Below, piece by piece: positions 23,176 to 31,969 of a stretch of DNA of 36,634 nt. This DNA comes from Candidatus Nyctobacter psychrophilus (GTDB lineage Bacteria > Vulcanimicrobiota > Vulcanimicrobiia > Vulcanimicrobiales > Vulcanimicrobiaceae): NCBI GenBank assembly GCA_014305025.1, contig JACRTY010000003.1, positions 1-36,634 on the forward strand, written 5' to 3'. The first letter of the stretch is position 1; every line of letters begins with the position of its first letter. Position numbers and translations under genes: made by a program. The notes beneath the pieces are model-generated. The model was not told where the DNA came from. It made no database searches and saw only the letters and a program-made list of their open reading frames with translations.

Positions 23176-24663
23176 ATGGCCTCATCAGTCGCCGCAGCTC
23201 CGGCGAGCCCAGCCGCCGTCGCGTGTGCGCGCGAACTCGCTCCTATCGTCGGCGCGCGACATTGCTTGACCAAGGTCGCCGACCTGCGCACGTACGAATG
23301 CGACGCCTTGGCCGGGACGCGCGTGCGTCCCGGCGTCGTCGTCCTGCCGGCGACGACGGATGAAGTCGCCGCGGCCGTCAAGAGCGCGCGCCGCCACGGC
23401 TTGCCCGTCGTGCCGCGTGGGTCAGGCACCGGGCTTTCAGGGGGCGCCGTTCCGGTTGAAGGGTGCGTTCTCGTCGTGCTCTCGCGCATGAATCGCATTC
23501 TGGGGATCGATTTCGACAACCGGCGGGTGCGCGTGCAGCCCGGCGTCATCAATCTCGACGTCACCCGCGCCATTGCACAGCGTGGCTACTACTATGCGCC
23601 CGACCCAAGTTCGCAAAGCGTCTGCTCGATCGGCGGCAACGTCGCCGAGAACTCGGGCGGTGCGCACTGCCTCAAATACGGCTTCACCGTCAATCATGTC
23701 GTCGCCGCGACGGTCGTACTTTCCGACGGTGAGATCGTGGAACTGGGTGCGCCGGCCAGCGATGCTCTCGGCTACGACTTGATGGCGGCGCTTGTGGGCA
23801 GCGAAGGTATGCTCGGTATCGTGACCGAGGCGGTCGTGAAAATTCTACGCGTGCCCGAAGCGACCCGGACGTTTTTCGCGACGTTCCCGTCGACCGATGA
23901 AGCGGGGGCCTGCGTGTCGGCGATCGTCGCTGCCGGTATCGTGCCGGCGGCGGTTGAGATGATGGACGCGCTCGCGATCGAAGCGATCGTCCAGGCGACC
24001 GGCGTCGACTGGCCGCGGGATGCGGGTGCGGCACTCTTGATGGATGTCGACGGACCGCGGGCCGAAGTGGAGCACACCGCGGCTGCCGCGCTCGCGCTCG
24101 CTCGGCGCTGCGGCGCACGAGAAGTACGTACTCCGCGCGATGACGCAGAACGCAGTTTGATGTGGAAGGGCCGCAAAAGTGCCTTCGCCGCAGTCGGCCG
24201 CATCAGCCCGAACTACTACGTGCAGGACGGCGTCATCCCGCGCTCGGCCATTGCCCCGGTGTTGCGTGAGATCGCAGATCTCGCGCAACGCGAAGGGGTG
24301 CGCGTCGCCAACGTTTTTCATGCCGGCGATGGGAATCTTCATCCGCTGGTCCTCTACGATGCGCGCGTACCGGGCGAAGAAGCGCGGGCCGCAACGGTGG
24401 CGCGCGACATCCTCGGCATCTGCATTGACCACGGCGGTTCGATCACGGGGGAGCACGGCGTCGGGCGCGACAAGTCGGCGTATCTGGGCCGGCTTTTCGG
24501 TGAAGACGATCTCGCGGCGATGAATGACGTCCGCTGCACCTTCGACCCGGAGCGCATGTTCAATCCCGATAAGGTTTTCCCGACGCCGCGCTTGTGCGGA
24601 GACCGTCCGGGCGCCTATCGGGAACACCCGCTGGAGCGCGCGGGCCTGGCAGGGCGTGGCTGA
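23176..24663 (+). CDS. glcD: Glycolate oxidase subunit GlcD (FAD-linked)
   Basis: This is the catalytic FAD subunit of glycolate oxidase, which oxidises glycolate (or D-lactate/2-hydroxyacids) to glyoxylate. The 495-aa protein has the PCMH FAD-binding domain (GVVVLPATTDEVAAAVKSAR; VVPRGSGTGLSGGAVP; SVCSIGGNVAENSGGAHCLK; GSEGMLGIVTEAVV) and the C-terminal FAD-oxidase domain with the conserved VANVFHAGDGNLHPLVLYD and GGSITGEHGVGRDK. Length and motif order match GlcD. ATG 23176 is used. It starts a dense operon; the GlcE gene overlaps it by 8 bp. Its promoter would lie in or beyond the antisense frameshifted gene. Confidence 0.95.
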   Translation: MASSVAAAPASPAAVACARELAPIVGARHCLTKVADLRTYECDALAGTRVRPGVVVLPATTDEVAAAVKSARRHGLPVVPRGSGTGLSGGAVPVEGCVLVVLSRMNRILGIDFDNRRVRVQPGVINLDVTRAIAQRGYYYAPDPSSQSVCSIGGNVAENSGGAHCLKYGFTVNHVVAATVVLSDGEIVELGAPASDALGYDLMAALVGSEGMLGIVTEAVVKILRVPEATRTFFATFPSTDEAGACVSAIVAAGIVPAAVEMMDALAIEAIVQATGVDWPRDAGAALLMDVDGPRAEVEHTAAAALALARRCGAREVRTPRDDAERSLMWKGRKSAFAAVGRISPNYYVQDGVIPRSAIAPVLREIADLAQREGVRVANVFHAGDGNLHPLVLYDARVPGEEARAATVARDILGICIDHGGSITGEHGVGRDKSAYLGRLFGEDDLAAMNDVRCTFDPERMFNPDKVFPTPRLCGDRPGAYREHPLERAGLAGRG

Positions 24664-25876
24664 TCTGCTCGTGCGCGATGCCGTGCCGCGCAGCATCCGG
24701 GGAACGCCGATCACGGCGGTCGCGCGTCCGGCGAGCATCATCGAAGCGTCGGAAATCATGCGCGACGCGGCGGCGCGAGGCGATGCGATGTCCTTTTGTG
24801 GCGGCGCGACGGAAATCGGACTCGGCTATGCACCCGAACGCGTCGACCTGCTGCTCGCGACGCAGCGCTTGTCGCGAGTGATCGATTATTCGCCCGCGGA
24901 TCTTGTCATCGAAGCTGAAGCGGGCATGGCGCTCGCTGCGCTGGCCGCCGTCACCGTGCCGCACCGGCAACGCCTCGCGCTCGATCCCCCGTGGCCGGAA
25001 CGCGCGACGCTCGGCGGCGTCATTGCAACCAATGCCTTCGGACCGCGTCGCATGCGCTTCGGCACATTACGCGATCATATCGTCGGGATCACGCTCGTGC
25101 GTGCGGACGGAACGCGCGTGCGTGGTGGCGGAAAGGTTGTCAAGAACGTCGCGGGGTTCGATCTCCCGAAGCTGGCCGTCGGCTCGCTCGGAACGCTCGC
25201 AATGATTGCAACGGTGACGTTGCGCCTGCATCCGCTGCCCGAATCGGGAACCGCGCTCATGCTTGCGGGCTGTTCGAATGACGATCTGCGCGTCCTCGAA
25301 CGTAGCCTGATCGCGGCGCAGCTGGAACCGAGCGCATTCATCGCAGAACGGATGAACGACGGGCATCGGGCCTTCGTCCTCTTCGAAGGCTTTGCGGCCG
25401 GCGTCGCCGAGCAAAGCGAACGCTTCGCCGAGCTCGCCGAACATTTGGGCCGCAGCCCCGTACGCGTGGCACCGGAGACGCTCGAGCGGATCGACGCTGC
25501 CGCGCGCACAGGTGACGTGTGCATGCATTTTTCGGTTCCACTCGATCGTGCGTCGCAGCTCGACCGTGAAGCCATTGCACCGCTGCGCGCTGCGCTCATC
25601 GACGCGGCCGCGGTCGCCTACCCAGCGCTCGGAATCGCATACGTTTCGGGTCGCCCCGACGATCCGGATGCGGCCGTCGCGGCCCTCGTGCGCGCGCGGG
25701 CGGCGGCGCAGGACTGCGGCGGGCATGCCGTGTTGGCGGCGGCGAACGAAAGCGTCGCGGAACGCGTCGACCCGTACGGTGCGCTCCCGTCTTCGCTCAA
25801 GCTCATGCGCGAGCTCAAGGCCCGCTTCGATCCCGGCCGGCTGCTCAATCGTGGCCGCTTCGTGGGTAGACTCTGA
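24656..25876 (+). CDS. glcE: Glycolate oxidase subunit GlcE (FAD-binding)
   Basis: This is the second FAD-binding subunit of the GlcDEF complex. Counted from GTG 24656 it has 406 aa. It contains FCGGATEIGLGYAP, VIEAEAGMALAALAAV, LDPPWPERATLGGVIATNAF, GITLVRADGTRVRGGGKVVK and NVAGFDLPKLAVGSLGTLAM, the usual GlcE blocks, and a C-terminal arm ending LKARFDPGRLLNRGRFVGRL. The GTG is chosen because it overlaps the glcD stop by 8 bp, has AGGG just upstream and precedes the first conserved strand. Its stop overlaps the glcF start (TGATG). Confidence 0.93.
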   Translation: MADLLVRDAVPRSIRGTPITAVARPASIIEASEIMRDAAARGDAMSFCGGATEIGLGYAPERVDLLLATQRLSRVIDYSPADLVIEAEAGMALAALAAVTVPHRQRLALDPPWPERATLGGVIATNAFGPRRMRFGTLRDHIVGITLVRADGTRVRGGGKVVKNVAGFDLPKLAVGSLGTLAMIATVTLRLHPLPESGTALMLAGCSNDDLRVLERSLIAAQLEPSAFIAERMNDGHRAFVLFEGFAAGVAEQSERFAELAEHLGRSPVRVAPETLERIDAAARTGDVCMHFSVPLDRASQLDREAIAPLRAALIDAAAVAYPALGIAYVSGRPDDPDAAVAALVRARAAAQDCGGHAVLAAANESVAERVDPYGALPSSLKLMRELKARFDPGRLLNRGRFVGRL

Positions 25877-27135
25877 TGAACGTCGAGCAGCGCAGCGAAC
25901 GCGAGCTCATCGACGATTGCGTACATTGCGGCTTTTGTTTGCCGGCGTGTCCGACGTACGTGTCCTGGGGACTCGAGATGGATTCTCCCCGTGGGCGCAT
26001 CGATCTGATGAAGGGACTCGATGAGGGATCGCTCGGCCTCGATCCCACGGTCGTCGAGCATTTCGATGCCTGTCTTGGCTGCATGGCCTGCGTTACCGCG
26101 TGTCCCTCCGGCGTGCGCTACGACCTCTTGATCGAAGCGACCCGCGCAAAGGTCGAAGCGCACGCAACGCGTGCGCCGGGCGACCGCCTTCTGCGCTCGC
26201 TGCTCTTCACGCTGTTGCCGTATCCGCGGCGCCTGCGCGCGCTTGCAATACCGCTGGCCTTCTATGCGGACTCCGGTCTACGCCCGCTCGTGCGGCGCAG
26301 CGGGCTGCGCCGTTTGCTTCCGCCCGTATTCGCGCAATTCGAGCGCCTCAGCCCGGTCTTGTGCGTCGGCGACTTGCGGGCCGTGCTCCCCCCGTTCACG
26401 CCCGCGCACGGAACGAAACGCGGGACCGTGATGCTCGTGACGGGTTGCGTGCAGCAAATCTTTTTTCCGAACGTCAACGCCGCGACGGTGCGCGTCTTGG
26501 CCGCCGAAGGCTACGATGTGATCGTTCCGCGGGCGCAAGGCTGCTGCGGCGCGCTGTCGCTGCACGTCGGGCGCGCGCGCGAAGCGGCCGCCTTTGCGGA
26601 GTCTCTGGTCGGACGTTTCGGCGCATTCGACGAGGTCGACGCGATACTCGTCAATGCGGCCGGTTGTGGTTCAACGATCAAGCAGTATGCGGAGCTGCTC
26701 GCTGGTCCGCCCGCAGCCGCCTTTGCGCACAAGGTGCGCGACGTAACGGAGTTTCTTGCGCAAGCCGGGGCGGTTGCGCCGCGGCGGCCGCTGGCCTTGC
26801 GGGTCGCCTATCACGACGCGTGCCATCTTGCTCACGCGCAGCGCATCCGCGAGCAGCCGCGCGCGCTGCTGCGCACTATTCCCGCATTGGAACTACTTGA
26901 AATCCCAAGCGGCGACCAGTGTTGCGGAAGCGCCGGTGTCTACAATCTGCTCGAGCCGCACAGCGCCGCCGAAATCGGAGCGCGCAAAGCGGATAATGTC
27001 CTCTCCGTCGGAGCCGATGTTTTGGCGAGTGCCAATCCGGGCTGCACCCTCCAGATCAGCGCTATTTTGGAAGAGCGAGGTCACCCGCTGCTCGCCGCCC
27101 ACCCGATCGAAATTCTCGATGCCGCCCTGCGCTGA
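25876..27135 (+). CDS. glcF: Glycolate oxidase iron-sulfur subunit GlcF
   Basis: GlcF transfers electrons from the flavin subunits to the quinone pool. The 419-aa protein has two 4Fe-4S motifs, CVHCGFCLPACP (15-26) and CLGCMACVTACP, and two CCG domains: QGCCGALSLHVG and, later, DQCCGSAGVYNLL. A CVQQ block (VTGCVQQIFFPN) precedes the first, and HDACHLAHAQ lies ahead of the second. Two NPGC/AAGC segments (NAAGCGSTIK; ANPGCTLQI) are the usual companions. ATG 25876 overlaps the glcE stop by one base. It completes a full glcDEF set. Confidence 0.95.
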   Translation: MNVEQRSERELIDDCVHCGFCLPACPTYVSWGLEMDSPRGRIDLMKGLDEGSLGLDPTVVEHFDACLGCMACVTACPSGVRYDLLIEATRAKVEAHATRAPGDRLLRSLLFTLLPYPRRLRALAIPLAFYADSGLRPLVRRSGLRRLLPPVFAQFERLSPVLCVGDLRAVLPPFTPAHGTKRGTVMLVTGCVQQIFFPNVNAATVRVLAAEGYDVIVPRAQGCCGALSLHVGRAREAAAFAESLVGRFGAFDEVDAILVNAAGCGSTIKQYAELLAGPPAAAFAHKVRDVTEFLAQAGAVAPRRPLALRVAYHDACHLAHAQRIREQPRALLRTIPALELLEIPSGDQCCGSAGVYNLLEPHSAAEIGARKADNVLSVGADVLASANPGCTLQISAILEERGHPLLAAHPIEILDAALR

Positions 27136-27769
27136 GCGAACGCGTGACGACCTCGACGATGCGTGGCGCGCATTGCGTCGCAGCGGCGAACTCACGCTGC
27201 GCGAAGTGGCGTGCGTCGGCGTGCCGCAGACGCTCTTCGTCGCCGACGTCGTTCGGCGCCCGCATGCGCCGTGGATCACGCTTGCCGGCGAAGAACAGCC
27301 GAAATCTGCGGCACCGTGGGCGCTGCTTTCGATCGTGCGCGACGGGCTGTTGTTTAGCCGCTTCGCGTATCGCATCTGGCCTCGCGTTACCGGCAGCGAC
27401 GAGGCGCCGCAGCGAGGCAGCCCGCAGTTTCGTGCTATCGCCACGGCTAACCGCGATCGTCGTTTCATGCTCGGCATCGAACTGTGCCAAGGGGAGGGCG
27501 ATGCGTTCGTGTGCGAGTGCGATGGTACCGCCCAAGCCGACGGCACGGCCGCTGCTGTGACCGTGGCGCTCGCGGCACTCGGCTTTGAGGCGAACGGGAA
27601 ACAACGCGTCCCGAGCACACCGTCGCTGCTTCCTCGTCGCACGACCGATCGAACGCTGCGGTTGGCTGTGCCGCGGAGCGCGGCATGGAACGACTGCATT
27701 ACGATGCATCGCGTCGCCGTGAGCGTCGTACTCGCGTACATGGAACGTAGCCAAGCGAAGCGAACCTAG
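27119..27769 (+). CDS. Unknown protein in the glycolate oxidase operon
   Basis: This 216-aa protein is read from ATG 27119, which overlaps the end of glcF by 17 bp. It is soluble, without a signal peptide or membrane segment. It has segments rich in Trp, Arg and Ala (DDLDDAWRALRRSGELTLRE; TLFVADVVRRPHAPWITLAG; AIATANRDRRFMLGIELCQG), and I recognise no domain. Codon use matches its neighbours. It ends 6 bp before the ETF:quinone oxidoreductase gene, so it is firmly inside the operon. It may be a small accessory or regulatory protein of the electron-transfer genes, but that is only inferred from position. Confidence 0.65.
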   Translation: MPPCAERTRDDLDDAWRALRRSGELTLREVACVGVPQTLFVADVVRRPHAPWITLAGEEQPKSAAPWALLSIVRDGLLFSRFAYRIWPRVTGSDEAPQRGSPQFRAIATANRDRRFMLGIELCQGEGDAFVCECDGTAQADGTAAAVTVALAALGFEANGKQRVPSTPSLLPRRTTDRTLRLAVPRSAAWNDCITMHRVAVSVVLAYMERSQAKRT

Positions 27770-27775
27770 CGCCTC

Positions 27776-29452
27776 ATGGCAGAACGCGACCACCTCGACG
27801 TCGACGTGCTGATCGTCGGCGGCGGACCGGCGGGGCTCGCTGCTGCGATCAAGCTGCGCCAGCTCGCTGCGCAACGCGGCAAGGACGATCTGGCGGTCAT
27901 GCTGATCGACAAGGGGGGCGAGATCGGCGCGCACGGTATCTCGGGCGCCGTCGTCGACCCGAAGGGACTCGACGAATTGGTGCCGGACTGGCGCGGCCAA
28001 GCGCCGGTCGAAGCGGTCGGCAAAGACGAACTTTGGTGGTTGACCGATCGGGCCAAGATCGCTTTTCCTGGGCCGCTCGTGCCCCCGATGATGAAGAATG
28101 CCGGCAAGTTCGTCGCGAGTTTACAGAGACTGACGAAATGGCTCGGTGAAGTCGCCGAGCAAAACGGCGCCGACGTGTTCGCGGCTTTTCCGGGACAGGA
28201 ACTCTTGTGGGACGGCGACCGCGTCATCGGCGTTCGCGTCGGCGACAAAGGCGTGGATCACAACGGCGTTCCCAAGTCGAACTACGAACCCGGACCGGAC
28301 CTGTTGGCAAAGGTCGTCATCCTCGCCGAGGGCGTGCGCGGGACGCTCGCAAAACAAGTCGTCGGCAAACTGGGGCTCGACGAGGGCCGCGATCCGCAAG
28401 TCTACGCGGCCGGCATCAAGGAATTGTGGCAGTGCGCGCCCGGCAAGGTTGAACCGGGCAGCGTAATTCACACGCTAGGCTTCCCCTTGCCGAGCGAAAC
28501 GTTCGGCGGCGGCTTCATCTACGGCATGCGCGACGACGTGCTCGACATCGGCATGGTGACGGGTCTCGACTATCGCGACCCGACGACCGATCCGCACGAT
28601 AACTTGCAACTCTACAAACAGCATCCCGCCGTAGCCACGATGCTGGAGGGGGGCAAGCTCATTCGGTACGGTGCCAAAGCGATTCCCGAAGGCGGCCTCT
28701 ACGCCATGCCTCGGCCCTACGCCGACGGGCTGCTGCTCATCGGCGACTCGGGCGGATTCCTCAACGGCATGCGCCTCAAGGGGATCCATCTCGCCATCAA
28801 GTCCGGTATCATGGCCGCAGAAACGGCCTTTGATGCGGTGGTCGCGGAGCGTTACGACGCGGCGCAACTGGCGGCCTTCGAAACCGCATTTCGCGACTCG
28901 TGGGCGTATGACGAACTGCGCGTTGCGCGAAACTTTCATCAAGCGTTCGCGCATGGCGTGTACGCCGGCGTCCTCAATGCGGGACTGGGAATGTACACGG
29001 GGGGACGCGCCTTCGGCGTGATCGACCGCCTGAAGAATCATCCCGGTTACGCGCAGATGAAGAAGCTAGCGGAACGCGCTCCCCGCGCGAGCGCACACCG
29101 CGCCACGATCGACAACACGCTCACCTTCGACAAGCTCACCGACGTGTTCAACAGCGGCACGATGCACGACGAGGACCAAGTCCCGCACCTGCACGTGGCC
29201 GACACGACCATCTGCGCGCAGCGCTGCACCGTCGAGTACGGCAACCCGTGCCAATACTTTTGTCCTGCAAAAGTGTATGAGCCGTTGTTTTCCAAGTCCA
29301 ATGAAAACGGCGGCACCGGGTATGATGGCCGTTTGCAGATCAACTTCTCGAACTGCGTCCACTGCAAGACGTGCGACATCATGGACCCGTACCAGATCAT
29401 CACCTGGGTACCGCCGCAGGGCGGTGAGGGCCCCGTCTACACCGGCATGTAA
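27776..29452 (+). CDS. Electron transfer flavoprotein:ubiquinone oxidoreductase
   Basis: ETF-QO passes electrons from reduced electron-transfer flavoprotein to a quinone at the membrane. The 558-aa protein has the N-terminal FAD motif VDVLIVGGGPAGLAAAIKLR (10-29), GAHGISGAVVDPKGLDEL, DKGVDHNGVPKSNYEPGP and a hydrophobic membrane-associated segment around FGGGFIYGMRDDVLDIGMVT. Near the C-terminus a 4Fe-4S cluster domain has CAQRCTVEYGNPCQYFCPAK, VYEPLF, NCVHCKTCDIMDP and a WVPPQGGEGPVYTGM end. It lies 6 bp after the unknown gene. Since menaquinone is made by the futalosine route in this organism, the acceptor here may be menaquinone (inference). The etfA and etfB genes are not in this window. 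Confidence 0.93.
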   Translation: MAERDHLDVDVLIVGGGPAGLAAAIKLRQLAAQRGKDDLAVMLIDKGGEIGAHGISGAVVDPKGLDELVPDWRGQAPVEAVGKDELWWLTDRAKIAFPGPLVPPMMKNAGKFVASLQRLTKWLGEVAEQNGADVFAAFPGQELLWDGDRVIGVRVGDKGVDHNGVPKSNYEPGPDLLAKVVILAEGVRGTLAKQVVGKLGLDEGRDPQVYAAGIKELWQCAPGKVEPGSVIHTLGFPLPSETFGGGFIYGMRDDVLDIGMVTGLDYRDPTTDPHDNLQLYKQHPAVATMLEGGKLIRYGAKAIPEGGLYAMPRPYADGLLLIGDSGGFLNGMRLKGIHLAIKSGIMAAETAFDAVVAERYDAAQLAAFETAFRDSWAYDELRVARNFHQAFAHGVYAGVLNAGLGMYTGGRAFGVIDRLKNHPGYAQMKKLAERAPRASAHRATIDNTLTFDKLTDVFNSGTMHDEDQVPHLHVADTTICAQRCTVEYGNPCQYFCPAKVYEPLFSKSNENGGTGYDGRLQINFSNCVHCKTCDIMDPYQIITWVPPQGGEGPVYTGM

Positions 29453-29473
29453 GGAACCAGAAGAGACCGCTCG

Positions 29474-30643
29474 GTGATTGTCGTCGTTGGAGCGGGGCTT
29501 ATCGGGCTTTCAATTGCCTACGAACTGAGTAAGCGAAACGCGGACGTGCGGGTCATCGAAGCGCGTGAGCCCGGGCGCGCAGCGTCGTGGGCCGGCGCGG
29601 GAATGCTGGCTCCGTACACGGAGAACGTGGTCCCCAGCGCCTTCGAAGACTTGTGCGTCGCGGCGCTGCACGCGTATCCCTCTTTCGCTCGGGAATTGCA
29701 GGCGTGCAGCGGCGTCGATGCGCATCTGCGCCTCGACGGAATCGTTGAAGCAGCGTTCGACCGCGACCAGGCTGCGCGTCTCGACGCGCACGTCGCTGCG
29801 CTCGAGGTGCGCAGCGTGCCGGCCCGGCGGCTGACCCGTGATGAGGTCCGCGCCCTCGAACCGGCGCTCGGTCCCTCCGTAGTGAGCGGCGCCTTCACGC
29901 CCAGTGAAGGCGCCGTCGACAACCGCCGGCTTGGACGCGCGCTGCATGCGGCTTGTCTAGCGCGCGGCGTGCGCATCGATGAACGTGCCGGCGAGATTGC
30001 CATCGAAGCCGATACGCGGCGGGTGCTCGGCGTACGCACCTCCAACGGTTTCGTCCCCGCGAGGGCCGTCGTCAATGCCGCCGGTGCCTGGGCCGGAATG
30101 CTTGCGGGCGTACCGGACCACGCCCGCGTCGCCGTCGTTCCGAGCAAGGGACAGATGCTCGCGCTCGCGATGCCGCGCGGTCTGGTGTGTCACGTCATGT
30201 GGGCTCCCGGTGCGTATCTGGTGCCGCGCGACGATGGACGCCTGCTCGTCGGCGCCACGGTGGAAGACGCTGGTTTCGACGTGCGCGTCACCGCTCGCGG
30301 CCTCGGCACGCTGCTGGACGCTGCACTGAGCGCGCTGCCCGCCCTTGGGAACCTGGCAGTCGCCGAAACGTGGGCCGGTATTCGGCCGGGGACGCCGGAT
30401 GGGCTGCCGTACCTCGGCGAATCGTCGTTGTCCGGCTACGTCGTTGCGACCGGCCACTACCGTAACGGCATCTTGCTTGCCCCCGTGACGGCGCAAGCGA
30501 TTGCCGACATCTTGGAAGGCCGTTCCCGGCCCGATCTCGCGCCTTTTTCTCCGCAGCGCGCCGAAGGGCGGCCCGCGGCCGGCCTTCCGCGCGCCGCGGA
30601 GAGCGAAGAGACGTATGCAGCGATCGCGAAAGAGAGCGCGTGA
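29474..30643 (+). CDS. thiO: Glycine oxidase ThiO
   Basis: ThiO is an FAD enzyme that oxidises glycine to dehydroglycine (iminoacetate) for thiazole synthesis. The 389-aa product has the FAD motif MIVVVGAGLIGLSIAYELSK (1-20), WAGAGMLAPYTENV, GAFTPSEGAVDNRRLGRAL and the C-terminal ETWAGIRPGTPDGLPYLGE with ATGHYRNGILLAPVTA. All are blocks of the DAAO/ThiO family. GTG 29474 is the start, since it opens directly with the FAD strand; the gap to the ETF-QO stop is 21 bp, too short for a TPP riboswitch. It overlaps thiS by 4 bp (GTGA). Confidence 0.93.
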   Translation: MIVVVGAGLIGLSIAYELSKRNADVRVIEAREPGRAASWAGAGMLAPYTENVVPSAFEDLCVAALHAYPSFARELQACSGVDAHLRLDGIVEAAFDRDQAARLDAHVAALEVRSVPARRLTRDEVRALEPALGPSVVSGAFTPSEGAVDNRRLGRALHAACLARGVRIDERAGEIAIEADTRRVLGVRTSNGFVPARAVVNAAGAWAGMLAGVPDHARVAVVPSKGQMLALAMPRGLVCHVMWAPGAYLVPRDDGRLLVGATVEDAGFDVRVTARGLGTLLDAALSALPALGNLAVAETWAGIRPGTPDGLPYLGESSLSGYVVATGHYRNGILLAPVTAQAIADILEGRSRPDLAPFSPQRAEGRPAAGLPRAAESEETYAAIAKESA

Positions 30644-30843
30644 ACGCGCGAGTCAACGGTGAACGCCGCGAGCTGCCGTCGGGAACGACGGTTGCCGCAC
30701 TGCTGCAACAGATCGGGGTCGACCCCGCGCGCGGCGTGGCGGTTGCCGTCAACGAACGGGTCGTGCGCGGTGCAGCGTTCGCGGCTCACGAATTGCGCGA
30801 CGGCGACAGTGTCGAGATCATTCGCGCGGTCGCCGGGGGATGA
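30640..30843 (+). CDS. thiS: Sulfur carrier protein ThiS
   Basis: ThiS is a ubiquitin-like protein whose C-terminal glycine is thiocarboxylated and donates sulfur to thiazole. The 67-aa product has [30 protein letters not shown], the [13 protein letters not shown] end with the essential C-terminal Gly-Gly, and the correct length. GTG 30640 overlaps the thiO stop. Its own stop overlaps thiG. A ThiF-like adenylyltransferase is not in this window. Confidence 0.93.
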   Translation: MNARVNGERRELPSGTTVAALLQQIGVDPARGVAVAVNERVVRGAAFAAHELRDGDSVEIIRAVAGG

Positions 30844-31628
30844 TGATGAGTATGGACTCCCCTCTGCGCATCGGCTCGCACGAGTTGCGCTCCCGCCTGA
30901 TCGTCGGAACGGGAAAGTATCCTTCGCTCGACGTGATGGCACGGGCGCACGAAGCCAGCGGCGCCGACATGGTGACCGTCGCGATTCGACGCATCAACCT
31001 CGACGACCCGAGCGGGAAAACGCTGCTCGATTACCTCGACCGCACGCGCTACGCGATTCTTCCCAACACAGCCGGTTGCACGACGGCAAAGGACGCCGTG
31101 TTGACGGCGCACCTGGCGCGCGAACTCTTGGGTACCGATCTGATCAAACTCGAAGTGATCGGCGACGCGCAAACGCTCTACCCCGATACGACGGAGACCT
31201 TGACGGCCGCCGCCGAACTGGTCGCCGACGGCTTCACCGTGCTGCCGTACGTCGTCGACGATCCCGTCGCGTGTAAGAAACTGGAAGACATCGGCTGCGC
31301 CGCCGTGATGCCGCTCGGCGCGCCGATCGGCAGCGGCCTCGGCCTCTGTAACCGCTATTCGATCGCGATCATCAAAGAACGCGCCGGCGTGCCGGTGATC
31401 GTCGATGCCGGCGTGGGCACGGCTTCGGATGCCGCGCTCGCCATGGAGCTGGGCGTCGACGGCGTATTGATGAACACCGGCATCGCGGCGGCCCGTGATC
31501 CGGTCGCGATGGCGCAGGCGATGCGGCTCGCCGTGACGGCGGGACGCACCGCGTTCCTCGCGGGACGCATGGAGAAGCGGCTTTATGCGCAAGCCTCGAG
31601 CGCGATGACGGCGCTGATCGGTTCCTGA
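30840..31628 (+). CDS. thiG: Thiazole synthase ThiG
   Basis: ThiG combines 1-deoxy-D-xylulose 5-phosphate, dehydroglycine and ThiS thiocarboxylate into thiazole phosphate. The 262-aa TIM-barrel protein has [63 protein letters not shown] (Lys forms the Schiff base), [15 protein letters not shown] and [20 protein letters not shown]. Several Met codons follow one another at 30840-30855; ATG 30840 is used because it overlaps the thiS TGA, but the M at 30852 is nearly as good. A GGGGG precedes it. It is followed by the rhodanese. Confidence 0.95.
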   Translation: MMMSMDSPLRIGSHELRSRLIVGTGKYPSLDVMARAHEASGADMVTVAIRRINLDDPSGKTLLDYLDRTRYAILPNTAGCTTAKDAVLTAHLARELLGTDLIKLEVIGDAQTLYPDTTETLTAAAELVADGFTVLPYVVDDPVACKKLEDIGCAAVMPLGAPIGSGLGLCNRYSIAIIKERAGVPVIVDAGVGTASDAALAMELGVDGVLMNTGIAAARDPVAMAQAMRLAVTAGRTAFLAGRMEKRLYAQASSAMTALIGS

Positions 31629-31648
31629 CGGCACACGGTTTCGCGCAA

Positions 31649-31969
31649 TTGCCCGCCGAGATATCGGTTGCGGCGCTCCAGCAGATGCGTGCCGGCGGCG
31701 CAGCACCCGCGGTGCTCGACGTGCGCGAGGATGAAGAACTTGCCCTGGCGTCGTTTCCGGATGCACGGCACATACCGATGGACCAGATTCCGGCTCGGCT
31801 CAACGAGGTGCCGACCGATCGCGACATCGTCGTGCTCTGCCATTCCGGCGGCCGCAGTGCGGTCGTGGCCGCGTACTTGCGCGCGCACGGCTTTCCCCGC
31901 GTCGCCAATCTGCGCGGCGGTATCGACGCGTGGTCTCAGCAGATCGATCCCACGGTTCCGCGCTACTGA
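31649..31969 (+). CDS. Rhodanese-like sulfurtransferase
   Basis: This 106-aa single-domain rhodanese has APAVLDVREDEELALASFPD, HIPMDQIPARL, and the active-site loop VLCHSGGRSAVVAAYL with Cys 64 and LRGGIDAWSQ near the C-terminus. The start is uncertain: TTG 31649 (20 bp after the thiG stop) gives a full-length domain, while the first in-frame ATG (31685) would cut into it, and the frame is open into thiG. No clear ribosome-binding site is visible. Its position after thiOSG suggests it may load sulfur for ThiS. It overlaps the convergent methyltransferase by 7 bp. Confidence 0.85.
   Translation: MPAEISVAALQQMRAGGAAPAVLDVREDEELALASFPDARHIPMDQIPARLNEVPTDRDIVVLCHSGGRSAVVAAYLRAHGFPRVANLRGGIDAWSQQIDPTVPRY

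Noticed and set aside
29453..29473. TPP riboswitch before thiO
   Set aside because: Only 21 bp separate the ETF-QO stop and thiO; there is no room for the aptamer, and no THI-box-like sequence was seen upstream of glcD either.
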